This document shows positions 54,394 to 64,000 of a stretch of 64,000 bases of DNA, piece after piece; within the stretch, counting starts at the first letter, position 1; each line of letters starts with the position of its first letter. The DNA is taken from contig JADFZW010000012.1 in assembly GCA_015232355.1 (NCBI GenBank), forward strand, positions 1 to 64,000. The letters are read 5' to 3'. The notes beneath the pieces are model-generated. The model was not told where the DNA came from. It was given only the letters and a program-made list of their open reading frames with translations, and did not search any database. Made by a program: the position numbers and the translations under genes. The stretch comes from Oligoflexia bacterium (GTDB lineage: Bacteria > Bdellovibrionota > Bacteriovoracia > Bacteriovoracales > Bacteriovoracaceae).

Positions 54394-54837
54394 CTACTGT
54401 TTAAGCTCATATACCTCAGGTTTTTGAGCTTCATGATCATGTTTTTCACCAACAAAAATCTTCAACTTCTTTAACTGCTCTCTTCCTAAAGTATTCTTAG
54501 GTAACATACCTTTCACAGCTTCATACACTAGCATTTCAGGATGTCTCTCTAGTTGCTCTTTTGCAGTTCTTTCCTTAATACCGCCAATATGGTTGGTATG
54601 CCAGTAATAGATCTTTTTATCTATCTTTTTACCGGTTAATTTTACCTTTTCACAATTTGTTACGATTACAAAATCACCTGAATCGGTATGATTTGTATAT
54701 GTCGGACGATTCTTACCTCTTAATAGGTTCGCAACTTCTGTTGCCAATCTACCAAGTACTAAATTCTCTGCATTGATTAAATGCCATTTTTTTTGAGCTT
54801 CATTTGGTTTAAGCACATAGGATTTTTGAATTAACAT
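54394..54837 (-). CDS. rplM: 50S ribosomal protein uL13
   Basis: A 147-residue protein with uL13 hallmarks: WHLINAENLVLGRLATEVANLLRGKNRPTYTNHTDSGDFVIVTNCEKVKLTGKK in part, YYWHTNHIGG, and GMLPKNTLGREQLKKLKIFVGEKHDHEAQKPE. First gene of the rplM-rpsI pair. Confidence 0.98.
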   Translation of the reverse strand: MLIQKSYVLKPNEAQKKWHLINAENLVLGRLATEVANLLRGKNRPTYTNHTDSGDFVIVTNCEKVKLTGKKIDKKIYYWHTNHIGGIKERTAKEQLERHPEMLVYEAVKGMLPKNTLGREQLKKLKIFVGEKHDHEAQKPEVYELKQ

Positions 54838-55016
54838 CGCATTCCCTTCTTTTTCTTTTCTTTTCTTTATACAGTATTTTTCTTAATACATACATAGCAT
54901 AGATCTTACATAGTATAGAAAACTATGCATTGTAAATTTTTATCTGGAAAATTTATAAAATAATCATCCAAAAGGCAAGAGAGTATTTCTTTAAAGTAAT
55001 CTTAAAGCATGTTCTC

Positions 55017-57914
55017 TTAAAAAAATCCGATTGAAATATTAAATGCGCCTGGTGTTTCAATCGCGCCGCTTGGCATTTGTTTTCTCCAAAGTTTTATACC
55101 GTAATCAAAATCTAATGACCCAATTGGAGTTAGATATTTAAAACCAACACCAATAGAATTTCTCATGCTATCTGGATCAATGTGATCAACATAAACCCTT
55201 CCTGCGTCATAAAAAACTGCAAGAATAAGATTTTCACTAACAACAAATCTTGGTTCCAATTTAAAACTTAAAAAATATGCTCTCCCTACTTGATATTCAT
55301 CTATATCACGACCTTCAATTCCAACTCTATTTATTTCATCATCTCGAAAACCTCTAATCAAATCAACTCCATTCAATCGAAATAATTTTATTCCAGGAAC
55401 ACCTTTTCTACCAGCACTGGATTTATCAACTAAATCTTGTTGTCTACCCATTGAGAGTGATATTGCTAATACTGCAAAATCAGTTACTACTGGAAAGTAA
55501 AATTTATTTCTCAAAACCAATTTATAGTAGTTAATCTCTAAATCTTTTTTCCTTTGGGAAAATAGATTTGGATTGGCCCATTCATTTGATAAATTAAAAT
55601 ATGCTCCCTTTTGAGGAGAGATGTGATTGTCTCTAAGATCTAATGTTATCGAAGGAGTTATTCCGCCAATTCTTAAATGTTTATTGTCTTTGCTATCACT
55701 TGCATCTTTTTGAATAATATCTTCTAATTGATAGCTTAAATCACCATAGATCTTCTCTGAAAAAATTTTTGACAAAGTAAACTGTGCTTGCAAGGCATCT
55801 GCATCGAATGAATAATATCTCTTTCTCGAACCAATGGCCGCCATTTGAAAAGTCAGAGGATAATTAAAAATGTATGGCCATATATAATTGGCCCTGGTCA
55901 AATATTCCAATTTCTTTTGAGCACGCACCTGTCGTTTTTCATCGAAAGCACTAAAATCTGTTCTTTGATTTACTTGTCCCTTAAAGCTTGCAGTTCTATT
56001 TAATCCAGACACGTTTCGATGTCCTACCTCAGCTGAAAACTTCACACCTAAATCCGTTCGATATCCAGGTGCCAACTCTATATATCCAGATTCTTTTTCT
56101 TGAACACTAATCAATATGTTCACACGATTATTCTCAACTTCTCCTGGAACTAAAGTTACATTTATTTGTGAGAAGACACCCAGACCCTGCAAATCGTTTT
56201 TTATTTTTTCTAATTTAGTAGGAGTTATCACATCTCCTTCACGCATATTAATCTCTCGCTTAACAACTTTCTCTTTGGTTCTATCATTTCCTGCGACTAT
56301 AACTTTTGACAAAAAAATCTTTTCTCCTGTGTCCATATTAAAAAAGATCTTCGCTCGCTTAAGATCTAGCGAGAATTTAATTATTTTATCTGGCGCATTT
56401 TCTTTTATATTGGCGTAGTAGTATCCTTCCTCTCGTAAAAACTCAATAACTCTCTTTATATCTTGATCTACTACGGATGTATTCAGAGGAGTCAACGCCT
56501 TATTTGTAATTATCTCTAATGATTTCTCAATTAAATTTTCTGGTATCCCTGTTACGTTTATCTCTTCTATCATTGTTTGATTGTCTTCTTTAACTTGATA
56601 GTGGATACTTACTTTAGTGGGTTTTTCTTCACTAAACTTAACCTCTGGTCCATCAACACTTGCATACATAAAACCATTTTCAATATAATACTTTCTCAAC
56701 ATATCTTTAAAATCATAGATATATCTTTTATCATAAAAATTTCGTGATACTAATATCGAAGCATTTTTAGTGAAGAGATTGATTAATTTTTCACTCTCAA
56801 TTTGCTTATTTCCAGTTATTTCCATCTTTTCAATTACAATCTTCTGCCCTTCTTTTATCTTGAAAATATAATTATTGATAATACTGTCGTCTTCCTTATC
56901 TCGCAGATCCTTTTTCTTAACCAATTCAAATTTTATCTCAGTATTTTGTATTCCAATCTCCTCATACATATCATTTAAGGTTTTCTTTATCTGAGCAGAA
57001 TTAAAACTTTTTTGTCCCTTCTTTAATTGTTCCCTTACGAGCTCTCTTAATTCTTGAACATTATAAATACTGTTTCCTAAAAATGTAAAAACATATCTCT
57101 CTCCTAATTCTATTTTAAGATTAAGAATGCCATGATTCTCACTTTGTTTATTAAAATTATACTCTTGGATTTGTGAAAAAAGATATCCACTTTCAATTAA
57201 CATCTTTTCTATTTCATCAATTTTAAATTTAACTTTCAATAAATCATAAGGAGTACCATTCAACTCATTTAATTGGGATATTATCCTTTTCTTCACTTTT
57301 TTATTACTAACTTGCACCTCAAATTGTTTGATTAAAATCGGAGGTCCCTCATCTACAGTGTAGAGTAAATCCAATTTATTAAACTCAGGCCAAGTTTTAG
57401 TTTTGGATACTACTTTTGCATTAAAATAACCTCGTTCTCTAAAGAAATTCTTTATAATCTCACAATTTTTAAGATCGAGATCAGTGCTAAAGACCGAACC
57501 TTCCTTTAATATTAAAATACTCTTAAAATAAGCACTTTCAACAGCAATATTACTTTGGAGTTTAATTTCATTTACCACTGGAGGTACATAGAAACTAACA
57601 TGCAAAATAGTTTTAGCAAATTCCTCTTTAAATAAGCGATATTCGAATTGAGTTACATTTATTTGAAAAAGAGTTAGCTTTATTATTTCTCTTAATTGAT
57701 ATAAATCCTTGTATCCACCAACTAAACTCTTCCATCGATCTATATAATAATCACACTTTTTTACTCCCTTACAATCTACTTCTACACTATCTATTTGCAC
57801 GTAAGAATCAGGATCAGTCGATGCCAATGCTGATGTCGACATCGATAGCGATATCAATACAATTATGAATATCAAACGTTTTACAATTATCACTTTCATG
57901 AAATAATTATTCAC
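55017..57914 (-). CDS. tamA: Omp85 outer-membrane assembly protein (TamA/BamA-type)
   Basis: A 965-residue protein with a signal peptide ending MSTSALAS. The start is GTG 57914 or ATG 57899; neither has a strong Shine-Dalgarno. Residues ~35-620 hold a long series of POTRA-like units, for example EGPPILIKQFEVQV, GQKIVIEKMEITGNKQIESEKL, EDNQTMIEEINVTG and IFLSKVIVAGNDRTKEKVVKREINMREGDVI. By length there are about six or seven, more than the three of E. coli TamA or five of BamA. The C-terminal barrel has GYIELAPGYRTD, TLDLRDNHISPQKGAYF and the loop-6 motif IRGF, and ends in NISIGFF. It follows tamB, so the TamA role is favoured, but a BamA role cannot be excluded from sequence alone. Confidence 0.85.
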   Translation of the reverse strand: MNNYFMKVIIVKRLIFIIVLISLSMSTSALASTDPDSYVQIDSVEVDCKGVKKCDYYIDRWKSLVGGYKDLYQLREIIKLTLFQINVTQFEYRLFKEEFAKTILHVSFYVPPVVNEIKLQSNIAVESAYFKSILILKEGSVFSTDLDLKNCEIIKNFFRERGYFNAKVVSKTKTWPEFNKLDLLYTVDEGPPILIKQFEVQVSNKKVKKRIISQLNELNGTPYDLLKVKFKIDEIEKMLIESGYLFSQIQEYNFNKQSENHGILNLKIELGERYVFTFLGNSIYNVQELRELVREQLKKGQKSFNSAQIKKTLNDMYEEIGIQNTEIKFELVKKKDLRDKEDDSIINNYIFKIKEGQKIVIEKMEITGNKQIESEKLINLFTKNASILVSRNFYDKRYIYDFKDMLRKYYIENGFMYASVDGPEVKFSEEKPTKVSIHYQVKEDNQTMIEEINVTGIPENLIEKSLEIITNKALTPLNTSVVDQDIKRVIEFLREEGYYYANIKENAPDKIIKFSLDLKRAKIFFNMDTGEKIFLSKVIVAGNDRTKEKVVKREINMREGDVITPTKLEKIKNDLQGLGVFSQINVTLVPGEVENNRVNILISVQEKESGYIELAPGYRTDLGVKFSAEVGHRNVSGLNRTASFKGQVNQRTDFSAFDEKRQVRAQKKLEYLTRANYIWPYIFNYPLTFQMAAIGSRKRYYSFDADALQAQFTLSKIFSEKIYGDLSYQLEDIIQKDASDSKDNKHLRIGGITPSITLDLRDNHISPQKGAYFNLSNEWANPNLFSQRKKDLEINYYKLVLRNKFYFPVVTDFAVLAISLSMGRQQDLVDKSSAGRKGVPGIKLFRLNGVDLIRGFRDDEINRVGIEGRDIDEYQVGRAYFLSFKLEPRFVVSENLILAVFYDAGRVYVDHIDPDSMRNSIGVGFKYLTPIGSLDFDYGIKLWRKQMPSGAIETPGAFNISIGFF

Positions 57915-57932
57915 TTACTATCCACTCACTTC

Positions 57933-60900
57933 TCACTTAAACGTCCACTTAAATTTAATATCTGCTCCACCGGAGTTATATGATTCTACTGATGGACCAC
58001 CAGTTTTAACTTCATAAACTCCTTCTAAAGAAGATCTTCCACTTAAATCGTAATTTAAATTCATCTCCTGTTTTTGTTCATCGCTGCTACCAACAGTATT
58101 AGAAACAGTTAGAGTCATCTTCTTAGAAATTTGTTTTTCTGCTTTGACCTTGGTAGCAGCACGATAACGATTGTATCGACTTGAACTACTGGTACTACCA
58201 CCTCCACTGCTACCACTACCACCTGCTGTTGCATTTTTTTTGGAAATCGTCGCACTCTCTTCTGAATATTCCGGAGCTAAACTTAGTTTTACTCCTAAAA
58301 GTGAACTCAACCCTTCTCGAAATTTAAACTTATCAAATTTTTCAAAGAGTATGCCTCCTATTCCCACAGAGGCCACTGCCTGCCTCTCTTCATCACTTAA
58401 TTTTTTAGAAACATCACCTGTAAAACCCAACATCATCAGCGACATTATCTCTTGCTTAGGAAGAGGTGGAGTGGAAGTTAAATTTACAGCAAAATCGGTT
58501 GCTCGTCCATAGATACTCATTATCACATCGTAATCAACTATCTTGGCCACACTTTCAAAATTTAATTCTGGAATTGTTTCCTCTTCTTCTTCTAAAAAAC
58601 GAATCGATCCTTTGGTGATATTAAAGTCATTGCTCTTAAAGAAAAACTTTCCACTTCCTGGACTTACTACAAATTGTCCTATCACTTTAGGTGAATTTAT
58701 AAATCCTTTCAATGAACCCTTACCTGTAAAAATCATGCTGGCCATGGAATTTTTCAAAGAAATTCCCTCTGCTAGATTGAGATTACAATCAAGCGCTATT
58801 AATCTTTTCTTTACATCATAATTTAATTGAGGAATAAACCGATTGTCCGTATTAACTGATTTCTTTTTCTTGGAAAAATTATCAAACTCATCATTCATAT
58901 TTCCTTTTAACACCGAAACATTCCCACTAAGTAAATAGGGAGGAGCCTTCCCTAATAACAATCCATTGGCCGAGACCAGAAAATTAGTTCGTTCAAAAAA
59001 AGTTAGGTTTGAATTTTTTAAATTGACGTTCAAGTTCATTTCAGGTTTTTCACCCTCAAAACGAATTTCACCATCAACTTTCATCTCTCCATTCGCAAAT
59101 TTACCATCAAATTTTTCAAAGACTAATTTTTTCTTATCATAAGATAATTTATAATTTAAACTCTCAATATTACCAGGAAGATCATTGAAATTAATTACTA
59201 GATCATTGGCAACAGCAAACATTCTATAATTCACACCATCTTTTCCTCCTGTAATCACCAAGTTATTTTCTAAAATCCCATTGGTATTAGCAATTTTATC
59301 AATGGCCAACTCTAAGATGGATGAATCCACATTTAATAAACTTCTTATAACAAAATTACTATTTAAATTACCCTCTCCTTCCGCTTTTATTATTCCACCA
59401 TCACCTTTGATGGCAATATCAAAATTTTTAATTTCTCCATTTTTAATACTCACAATATTTTTTGATTTAAAAGCACTTAAGGTAATTTTATCTCTCAAGA
59501 AATAAAATTCATCCAATGAAATCTCTAAATCCAGATCACTCATTTTGAAATAATTAAAAGAGGAGTCCAAGGTGGCAAAAATTCCACCTCTGGTGGTTGC
59601 ATCCTTAATTAAGGATGGAGAAATAAACGACAATATAAGCGGCATATTTTCAGAATACAATTTTGCTTTTAGATATGAAGTCTTTTGTCCTTTATTTTCT
59701 TCCATTTTAGCACTCTTATCCATGAAGGATTTTGCCTCTAAGATATCGAGCGCTTTAACTTTAACAAACATACTATCATTTTTAAATTTAATCTTCAGTT
59801 CAGAATCTGGAACATCCTTCCCTCCAATATCTGAATTGTTTAAAGATAAATTAAGTTCGCTCTCTAATTCGTCGCTTTTTCCTTCACCTTCCCATTCACC
59901 AGACAAAATTCCTTTTAGACCAATATTTAACCGCTCATAATATTTTGTTTTCCATATCTCTAATCCTGATAATATAAATTCAAATTTATTATAGCTGTTA
60001 TTAAAATCCCTGCTATATTCTCCAGTGAGGGTAGCATCTCCTTTGGCAAAATTAATTTCATTAATTTCTAATTTATTGTTGGCAAAAGAAAATTTAGAGC
60101 CAAAATTTTCTACTTCATCTCCAAAGAGTAATAATTTTTCCGCGCTAATATCACCCCAAACATCCAAGAGTTCAACTGAAAATCCCCCTCCAATATTTAC
60201 ATTTGCACTGTAGCTTCCTTTGATATCATTATTATTTTGTGGTAACCACTTTTGAAGTGATTTAATGAGTGGTTCAAAGATAATAAGAGAATCACTATAA
60301 TTGGCATTGGCAATATTTACCATTAAATTAATTTTTGAGTTTTCAAAATCAATATTGCCATCTACAAAGTAACTACTCAGTCCATGTAATCCACTACCAT
60401 TTTCTATACTTAATAGAACCTTATCTATTGAAAGATTCAGCTTTGATTTTAATCGTCCTAAATTAAACCCCAAAACTTTTGCCCCATCCACATCTATATC
60501 AAAATCTAATTGAACATCTTCAAAGGGTCCTTCAACATTAAGTGAAACTTTTCCCACTCCTGTAATTACTTGACCTGCAATGGGACCCAACTCACTAAAG
60601 TTGATTCTTGCATCTTTAGTATATATATCCAACCCTTCCTTGGTAATTTCCCCTTCTGCCTTAATATTAGATTTTCTAAAGGATAAATCGGCCGCAAATT
60701 TTAAATATCCACTCTTCAAATCAATATCGAAGTTACTACTATGAAGTATAATATCCTCATTTCTTAAAATCTCTTTTTGCTTTTTACCAGTAATCAGGCG
60801 AAATTTTTTAAATAAAAGATCCGGCAAAGAAGTTATTGTCAATTTATTATTAAGAACATCTATTAATATTTCCACCTTCCCGCTTACTTCACCCTTCAAA

Positions 60901-62204
60901 GGATCCAATTTCCCTTCCAAAAAGTGGAAGATATTTTTAGTATCAACATTTAAAACTTCAAAGATAAACTTATTAGGAAAAAATCTTTTCTTTACAACAT
61001 CATATGCCAATTCTTTTTCTACGAGTTGCACTTTTTGTTGGTCATCTGTTACATGCAATTTCGTAAGCCAAATGTTTTGCCTATTCTTTTCCAAAGTAAA
61101 TTCAAGCAAATTTGTTTTAAAATACTCGCTTACTACATTTTTAAATTTTGCTTCTATAACAACATCAGGATTAAATAACGATCTACTAATCTTACCCTTT
61201 GCACTTAATTTACCCTGATCAAATCTTATATACTTATTGATATTAAACACTTTTTTGATCGCCATTATATCAACCAGCAAATCAAAATCTCCATTTATAT
61301 CCAGACCGTACTTCGCATTCTCATCAAATTGCACTCCACCTTGAAAGTTTATAAAATTATCACCAATCTTAGCGGTCAATCCTTTAATTTCAATATCCTT
61401 ATCTATTTGTAAAAAAAATGCTAAACTATCAATCTTTGTTTCCGCTATCGGCAATAATCTCGCCAAATTAAAATTTTTGATCTCTAAAAACGTTTGAAGT
61501 TTTCGCTGCCATAAATTTAAATTTATTTGATTTAAATCAATTTCGACTTCATTGATTTTAAACAACAATTTACTTAATAAAATGTTCTTAATTCCAAATG
61601 GTATTTTTATATTTGAGGATTGCTTTAAATATTTTAAAATTATATTCTCACTGCCATTCACATTCACATTTATTGATCCCATTGATTCTGCTAATCCAGT
61701 TGATCCTGCTCCTCCTTTTAATTGATTCAAAATTTTAATTATTTCTAATTTAATATTTTGGTCATTATTACTTTTAACATCTTTACCATCTTCACCTTCA
61801 ATTTCTTTATTAAGTGCCTTTATCGACCCAAGATCCATTCGGGCATCTTGAATAACTATTTTTCCATCTAATACATTAAGATCTTTAATCGTTACTCTAT
61901 TTAAAAACAAATCCATAATATCTATGATAATTTCTATCTCCCGTACATCTAACTTAGATGTAGAGTTCTTTTCTTTATCATATCGATCAACTTTAACATT
62001 AGAAAAATGAATCCCTGGTGGGTAAAGATCAAATTTCATTCTTTCAAATGAAACTTCTGTTTTATATCTGATTTTAGTAGTAGCACTAATTTTTTTGGAA
62101 AAAAAATCCCCGGCCCATTTTGATTGCAATAATTGCCAAAATGAGATTATAAAAATACTCATCAATAAAATGAATAGGAGTAATATCCTATTTATTTTCC
62201 ACAA
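57933..62204 (-). CDS. tamB: TamB-like translocation and assembly protein (DUF490)
   Basis: A 1423-residue protein with an N-terminal membrane anchor (residues ~6-25). The start is TTG 62204 with AAGGAG upstream, overlapping the preceding gene by 17 bases. The long middle is repetitive beta-strand of AsmA/TamB type (ISFWQLLQSKW..., SNVKVDRYDKEK, LFLNRVTIKDLNVLDGKIVIQDA), expected to form a hydrophobic groove across the periplasm for lipid transport. The C-terminal DUF490 region (about residue 1050 on) has GKGSLKGFINSPKVIGQFVV, ITKGSIRFLEEEEETIPELNFES and LPKQEIMSLMMLGF. A Gly/Ser/Thr-rich linker lies near residue 1340. It works with the downstream Omp85 protein. Confidence 0.9.
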   Translation of the reverse strand: MWKINRILLLFILLMSIFIISFWQLLQSKWAGDFFSKKISATTKIRYKTEVSFERMKFDLYPPGIHFSNVKVDRYDKEKNSTSKLDVREIEIIIDIMDLFLNRVTIKDLNVLDGKIVIQDARMDLGSIKALNKEIEGEDGKDVKSNNDQNIKLEIIKILNQLKGGAGSTGLAESMGSINVNVNGSENIILKYLKQSSNIKIPFGIKNILLSKLLFKINEVEIDLNQINLNLWQRKLQTFLEIKNFNLARLLPIAETKIDSLAFFLQIDKDIEIKGLTAKIGDNFINFQGGVQFDENAKYGLDINGDFDLLVDIMAIKKVFNINKYIRFDQGKLSAKGKISRSLFNPDVVIEAKFKNVVSEYFKTNLLEFTLEKNRQNIWLTKLHVTDDQQKVQLVEKELAYDVVKKRFFPNKFIFEVLNVDTKNIFHFLEGKLDPLKGEVSGKVEILIDVLNNKLTITSLPDLLFKKFRLITGKKQKEILRNEDIILHSSNFDIDLKSGYLKFAADLSFRKSNIKAEGEITKEGLDIYTKDARINFSELGPIAGQVITGVGKVSLNVEGPFEDVQLDFDIDVDGAKVLGFNLGRLKSKLNLSIDKVLLSIENGSGLHGLSSYFVDGNIDFENSKINLMVNIANANYSDSLIIFEPLIKSLQKWLPQNNNDIKGSYSANVNIGGGFSVELLDVWGDISAEKLLLFGDEVENFGSKFSFANNKLEINEINFAKGDATLTGEYSRDFNNSYNKFEFILSGLEIWKTKYYERLNIGLKGILSGEWEGEGKSDELESELNLSLNNSDIGGKDVPDSELKIKFKNDSMFVKVKALDILEAKSFMDKSAKMEENKGQKTSYLKAKLYSENMPLILSFISPSLIKDATTRGGIFATLDSSFNYFKMSDLDLEISLDEFYFLRDKITLSAFKSKNIVSIKNGEIKNFDIAIKGDGGIIKAEGEGNLNSNFVIRSLLNVDSSILELAIDKIANTNGILENNLVITGGKDGVNYRMFAVANDLVINFNDLPGNIESLNYKLSYDKKKLVFEKFDGKFANGEMKVDGEIRFEGEKPEMNLNVNLKNSNLTFFERTNFLVSANGLLLGKAPPYLLSGNVSVLKGNMNDEFDNFSKKKKSVNTDNRFIPQLNYDVKKRLIALDCNLNLAEGISLKNSMASMIFTGKGSLKGFINSPKVIGQFVVSPGSGKFFFKSNDFNITKGSIRFLEEEEETIPELNFESVAKIVDYDVIMSIYGRATDFAVNLTSTPPLPKQEIMSLMMLGFTGDVSKKLSDEERQAVASVGIGGILFEKFDKFKFREGLSSLLGVKLSLAPEYSEESATISKKNATAGGSGSSGGGSTSSSSRYNRYRAATKVKAEKQISKKMTLTVSNTVGSSDEQKQEMNLNYDLSGRSSLEGVYEVKTGGPSVESYNSGGADIKFKWTFK

Positions 62205-63594
62205 ATTCTTTTATTCTCTCCTTTACCAATCTATAAGTCGGATTAATGTTGAAGATTTTTAAATAAATATCTTTTGCCAATTTCTTTTTTCCAATTTTAG
62301 CAAGTAATTCTGCATGTAAATAATTAAAGCACAAAAACTCATGTTCCTTCAATGGATGCTTTTTAATTATATATTCTGCTAGAGCTGATGCTTCATGATA
62401 GTTTTTTTGTTCTATCATGGTATGAATTCTTAAATAATAAAAATTCAAAATCTCTACTAAATTAGTTTTATCCTCCCTATTTTCAACATCACCATCAACA
62501 TCAACACAAATACCGATATCTTCTTCTATTTTATTTAATATTATCTCTGAAACATTGGCCATAGACAAAGTATTAAATGCTACTACTAAGTCTTTGTATA
62601 TCTCAAAATACTCATCCTTTTCAATCAAGGAAAAATACTTACAAAAATTACTTTCTGATCTTTTTACTATCTCCTGCGATCTCTGTTCCTTTATATAAAG
62701 CGATCTCTGCCCTTTGGCCCAAGCTTCTTCACTCAAAGAAGATGGGAAAATAGAATCATCCATCAAACTCACTTTTTTAGATTTTAACTTCTGTTGCTGG
62801 CGTCTCTTGAAGCTGGTATCTAGCTCTTTCTTAAATATCTTCAACTCATCTATATTGAAATTGGAAACAAAATTCTCGTCACTACCTACATCACTATCTA
62901 ACCTATCTAAAAGATCAGTTAACACAACATAATCCTCTTCAATTCTTTTGAATTCCTGATACTCCTTTAATTTTTTTTTCTCAGTTATAAAACTTATATT
63001 AGTCCGGGCCTTATTTAATTGATTAAAAGTGTAGTATAAGTAAGCAGCAAGAAAATAGGTTGGAAGATATTTTGGATTAAGTAATATATTTTCAGTTATA
63101 AATATTAGTGATTTTTCAATAAGGGTGATGATTTCTAATTGATTCTTTAATGATTTCTCAGAAAATGGTGAATATATTTTTTTAATATTAAGCAAATAAC
63201 ATCTTATACAGAACTCTCGTACGATCACTGAATTGATATTATCTGAATACTCCGCTGATAACAGCAACAAAATATCTTGAAAGATAGTATCTTTATTAAG
63301 GTCATCCATTTGTAACCATTTGTTTATCTTTCTCTCTGCTATCATTAAATTGAGTAATAGTTCGTCAACCTTTGCACAATCATTTTGTAAAATGGCAAAT
63401 TTTAATCTATAGAGAAATAGTTTTGGTCGTTTTTTTGATTCTTTTTGATGTTTATCTAATAAATTCAAAGCAGCAGTAATTTTTTTTTTCTGCCACAGAT
63501 ACTCTAGATATTTGAAAATAATGATATAGTATTCCTCAACTTTTCCATCTTTTTGAAGACAAAGTAGAAGATTACTATAGTACTGTCCTTTCAT
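62188..63594 (-). CDS. Cytoplasmic TPR-like protein upstream of tamB
   Basis: A 468-residue protein with no signal peptide. It is alpha-helical, with TPR-like units such as LFLYRLKFAILQNDCAKVDELLLNLM, YLPTYFLAAYLYYTFNQLNKARTNI and FNYLHAELLAKIGKKKLAKDIYLKIFNINPTYRLV. The middle carries a charged stretch (FKRRQQQKLKSKK). I do not recognise a named family. It lies between efp and tamB and overlaps tamB by 17 bases, so the products are probably co-made. A role in envelope assembly is only suggested by context. Confidence 0.72.
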   Translation of the reverse strand: MKGQYYSNLLLCLQKDGKVEEYYIIIFKYLEYLWQKKKITAALNLLDKHQKESKKRPKLFLYRLKFAILQNDCAKVDELLLNLMIAERKINKWLQMDDLNKDTIFQDILLLLSAEYSDNINSVIVREFCIRCYLLNIKKIYSPFSEKSLKNQLEIITLIEKSLIFITENILLNPKYLPTYFLAAYLYYTFNQLNKARTNISFITEKKKLKEYQEFKRIEEDYVVLTDLLDRLDSDVGSDENFVSNFNIDELKIFKKELDTSFKRRQQQKLKSKKVSLMDDSIFPSSLSEEAWAKGQRSLYIKEQRSQEIVKRSESNFCKYFSLIEKDEYFEIYKDLVVAFNTLSMANVSEIILNKIEEDIGICVDVDGDVENREDKTNLVEILNFYYLRIHTMIEQKNYHEASALAEYIIKKHPLKEHEFLCFNYLHAELLAKIGKKKLAKDIYLKIFNINPTYRLVKERIKEFVENK

Positions 63595-63628
63595 TATATT
63601 TATTATTCATTACCCCCTATCTTTAAGC

Positions 63629-64000
63629 TTACTCCTTCACTCGCTCCACATATTCTCCAGTTCTAGTGTCAATTTTTAGAAGCTCTCCCTCTTTAATAAA
63701 TAGTGGAACATTCACTTGTAATCCTGTTTCCATCATCGCCTTTTTCATACCACCTGAAGCTGTATCCCCTTTTAGTCCAGGATCGGTTTGTTTCACTCTC
63801 AAATTTACGAAGTTTGGCAACTCAACTGAAATCGGCCTTCCATTGAAAAATAAGATATGTAATTTAATTCCTTCTTTAAAATAATCTGCAGCATCTCCCG
63901 CTTGATCTTTGGTCAAATGAATGGATTCATAGTTTCCCTGATCAAGAAAATGATATCCATCTTGATCTGAATACATATATTCCATTTGTCTCTCTTCCAT
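63629..64000 (-). CDS. efp: Elongation factor P (partial, cut by window edge)
   Basis: The last ~123 residues of EF-P. The visible part covers OB domains II and III: MEYMYSDQDGYHFLDQGNYE, GIKLHILFFNGRPISVELPNFVNLRV, DPGLKGDTASGGMKKAMMETGLQVNVPLFIKEGELLKIDTRTGEYVERV in pieces. Full EF-P is ~188 residues, so the N-terminal KOW domain with its modified Lys lies beyond 64000. A Met at the window edge is internal, not the start. EF-P relieves ribosome stalling at proline runs. Confidence 0.95.
   Translation of the reverse strand: MEERQMEYMYSDQDGYHFLDQGNYESIHLTKDQAGDAADYFKEGIKLHILFFNGRPISVELPNFVNLRVKQTDPGLKGDTASGGMKKAMMETGLQVNVPLFIKEGELLKIDTRTGEYVERVKE

Noticed and set aside
1-64000. Phage, insertion sequences, tRNA or rRNA genes
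   Set aside because: None recognised on reading both strands; absence is by eye only and short tRNAs could be missed.

Overview
The window is AT-rich (roughly 30% G+C by eye) Gram-negative DNA. It encodes an outer-membrane biogenesis pair (TamB and an Omp85 protein), a Myxococcus-Glt-like envelope cluster, myxobacteria/Bdellovibrio-type families (a DUF4360-like secreted protein, a predicted 'myx_plus' outer-membrane barrel, a matrixin protease), type III glutamine synthetase and AddAB. Together these suggest a low-GC member of Bdellovibrionota (Bacteriovorax/Peredibacter-like or an uncultured relative). That is inference from gene content; no marker gene was searched. No tRNA, rRNA, CRISPR array, insertion sequence or prophage was recognised.

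Layout. 0.4-2.4 kb (+): a secreted transglutaminase-elicitor-like protein and an orphan XdhC. 9.2-2.5 kb (-): a translationally coupled operon of a membrane Fe-S oxidoreductase followed by three exported proteins of unknown function, two with Gly-Ser tracts. 9.3-16.7 kb (+): a membrane protein with a possible sulfatase-like domain, a secreted Cache protein beside a chemoreceptor, and glutamine synthetase III. 17.4-16.8 kb (-): a DUF4360-like protein. 17.8-26.8 kb (+): AddB-AddA, a GT-C-like membrane protein, and an ATPase gene broken by one in-frame stop. 27.1-35.2 kb (+): a single 8-kb gene for an exported 2682-residue protein with degenerate ~210-residue repeats and a C-terminal ABC1/UbiB-like kinase fold. 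36.5-35.2 kb (-): an AlbA_2/ATPase regulator, divergent from a polytopic membrane protein across a region with paired repeats and a perfect 47-bp hairpin. 38.4-47.4 kb (+): a barrel-TPR-TPR-TPR lipoprotein-small protein-FHA/TonB-like series resembling GltA/B-C-D-E-F-G. 64.0-47.4 kb (-): EF-P (cut by the window edge), TPR protein, TamB, Omp85; rplM-rpsI; an exported protein and matrixin protease pair; AMIN protein; Lon.

Two themes cut across the window. First, simple-sequence repeats with units of 6, 9 or 12 bp lie inside many genes and encode GS, S, NS, NTG, KAD, ARKN or DN tracts; all keep frame. A 7-bp satellite sits in the mcp-glnN intergenic space. Second, much of the content is cell-envelope machinery: TamA/B, Glt-like complex, exported proteases and large exported proteins, which fits a surface-active or predatory lifestyle. 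The most novel item is the giant exported protein with an ABC1/UbiB-like kinase domain whose KxGQ lysine is replaced by serine.
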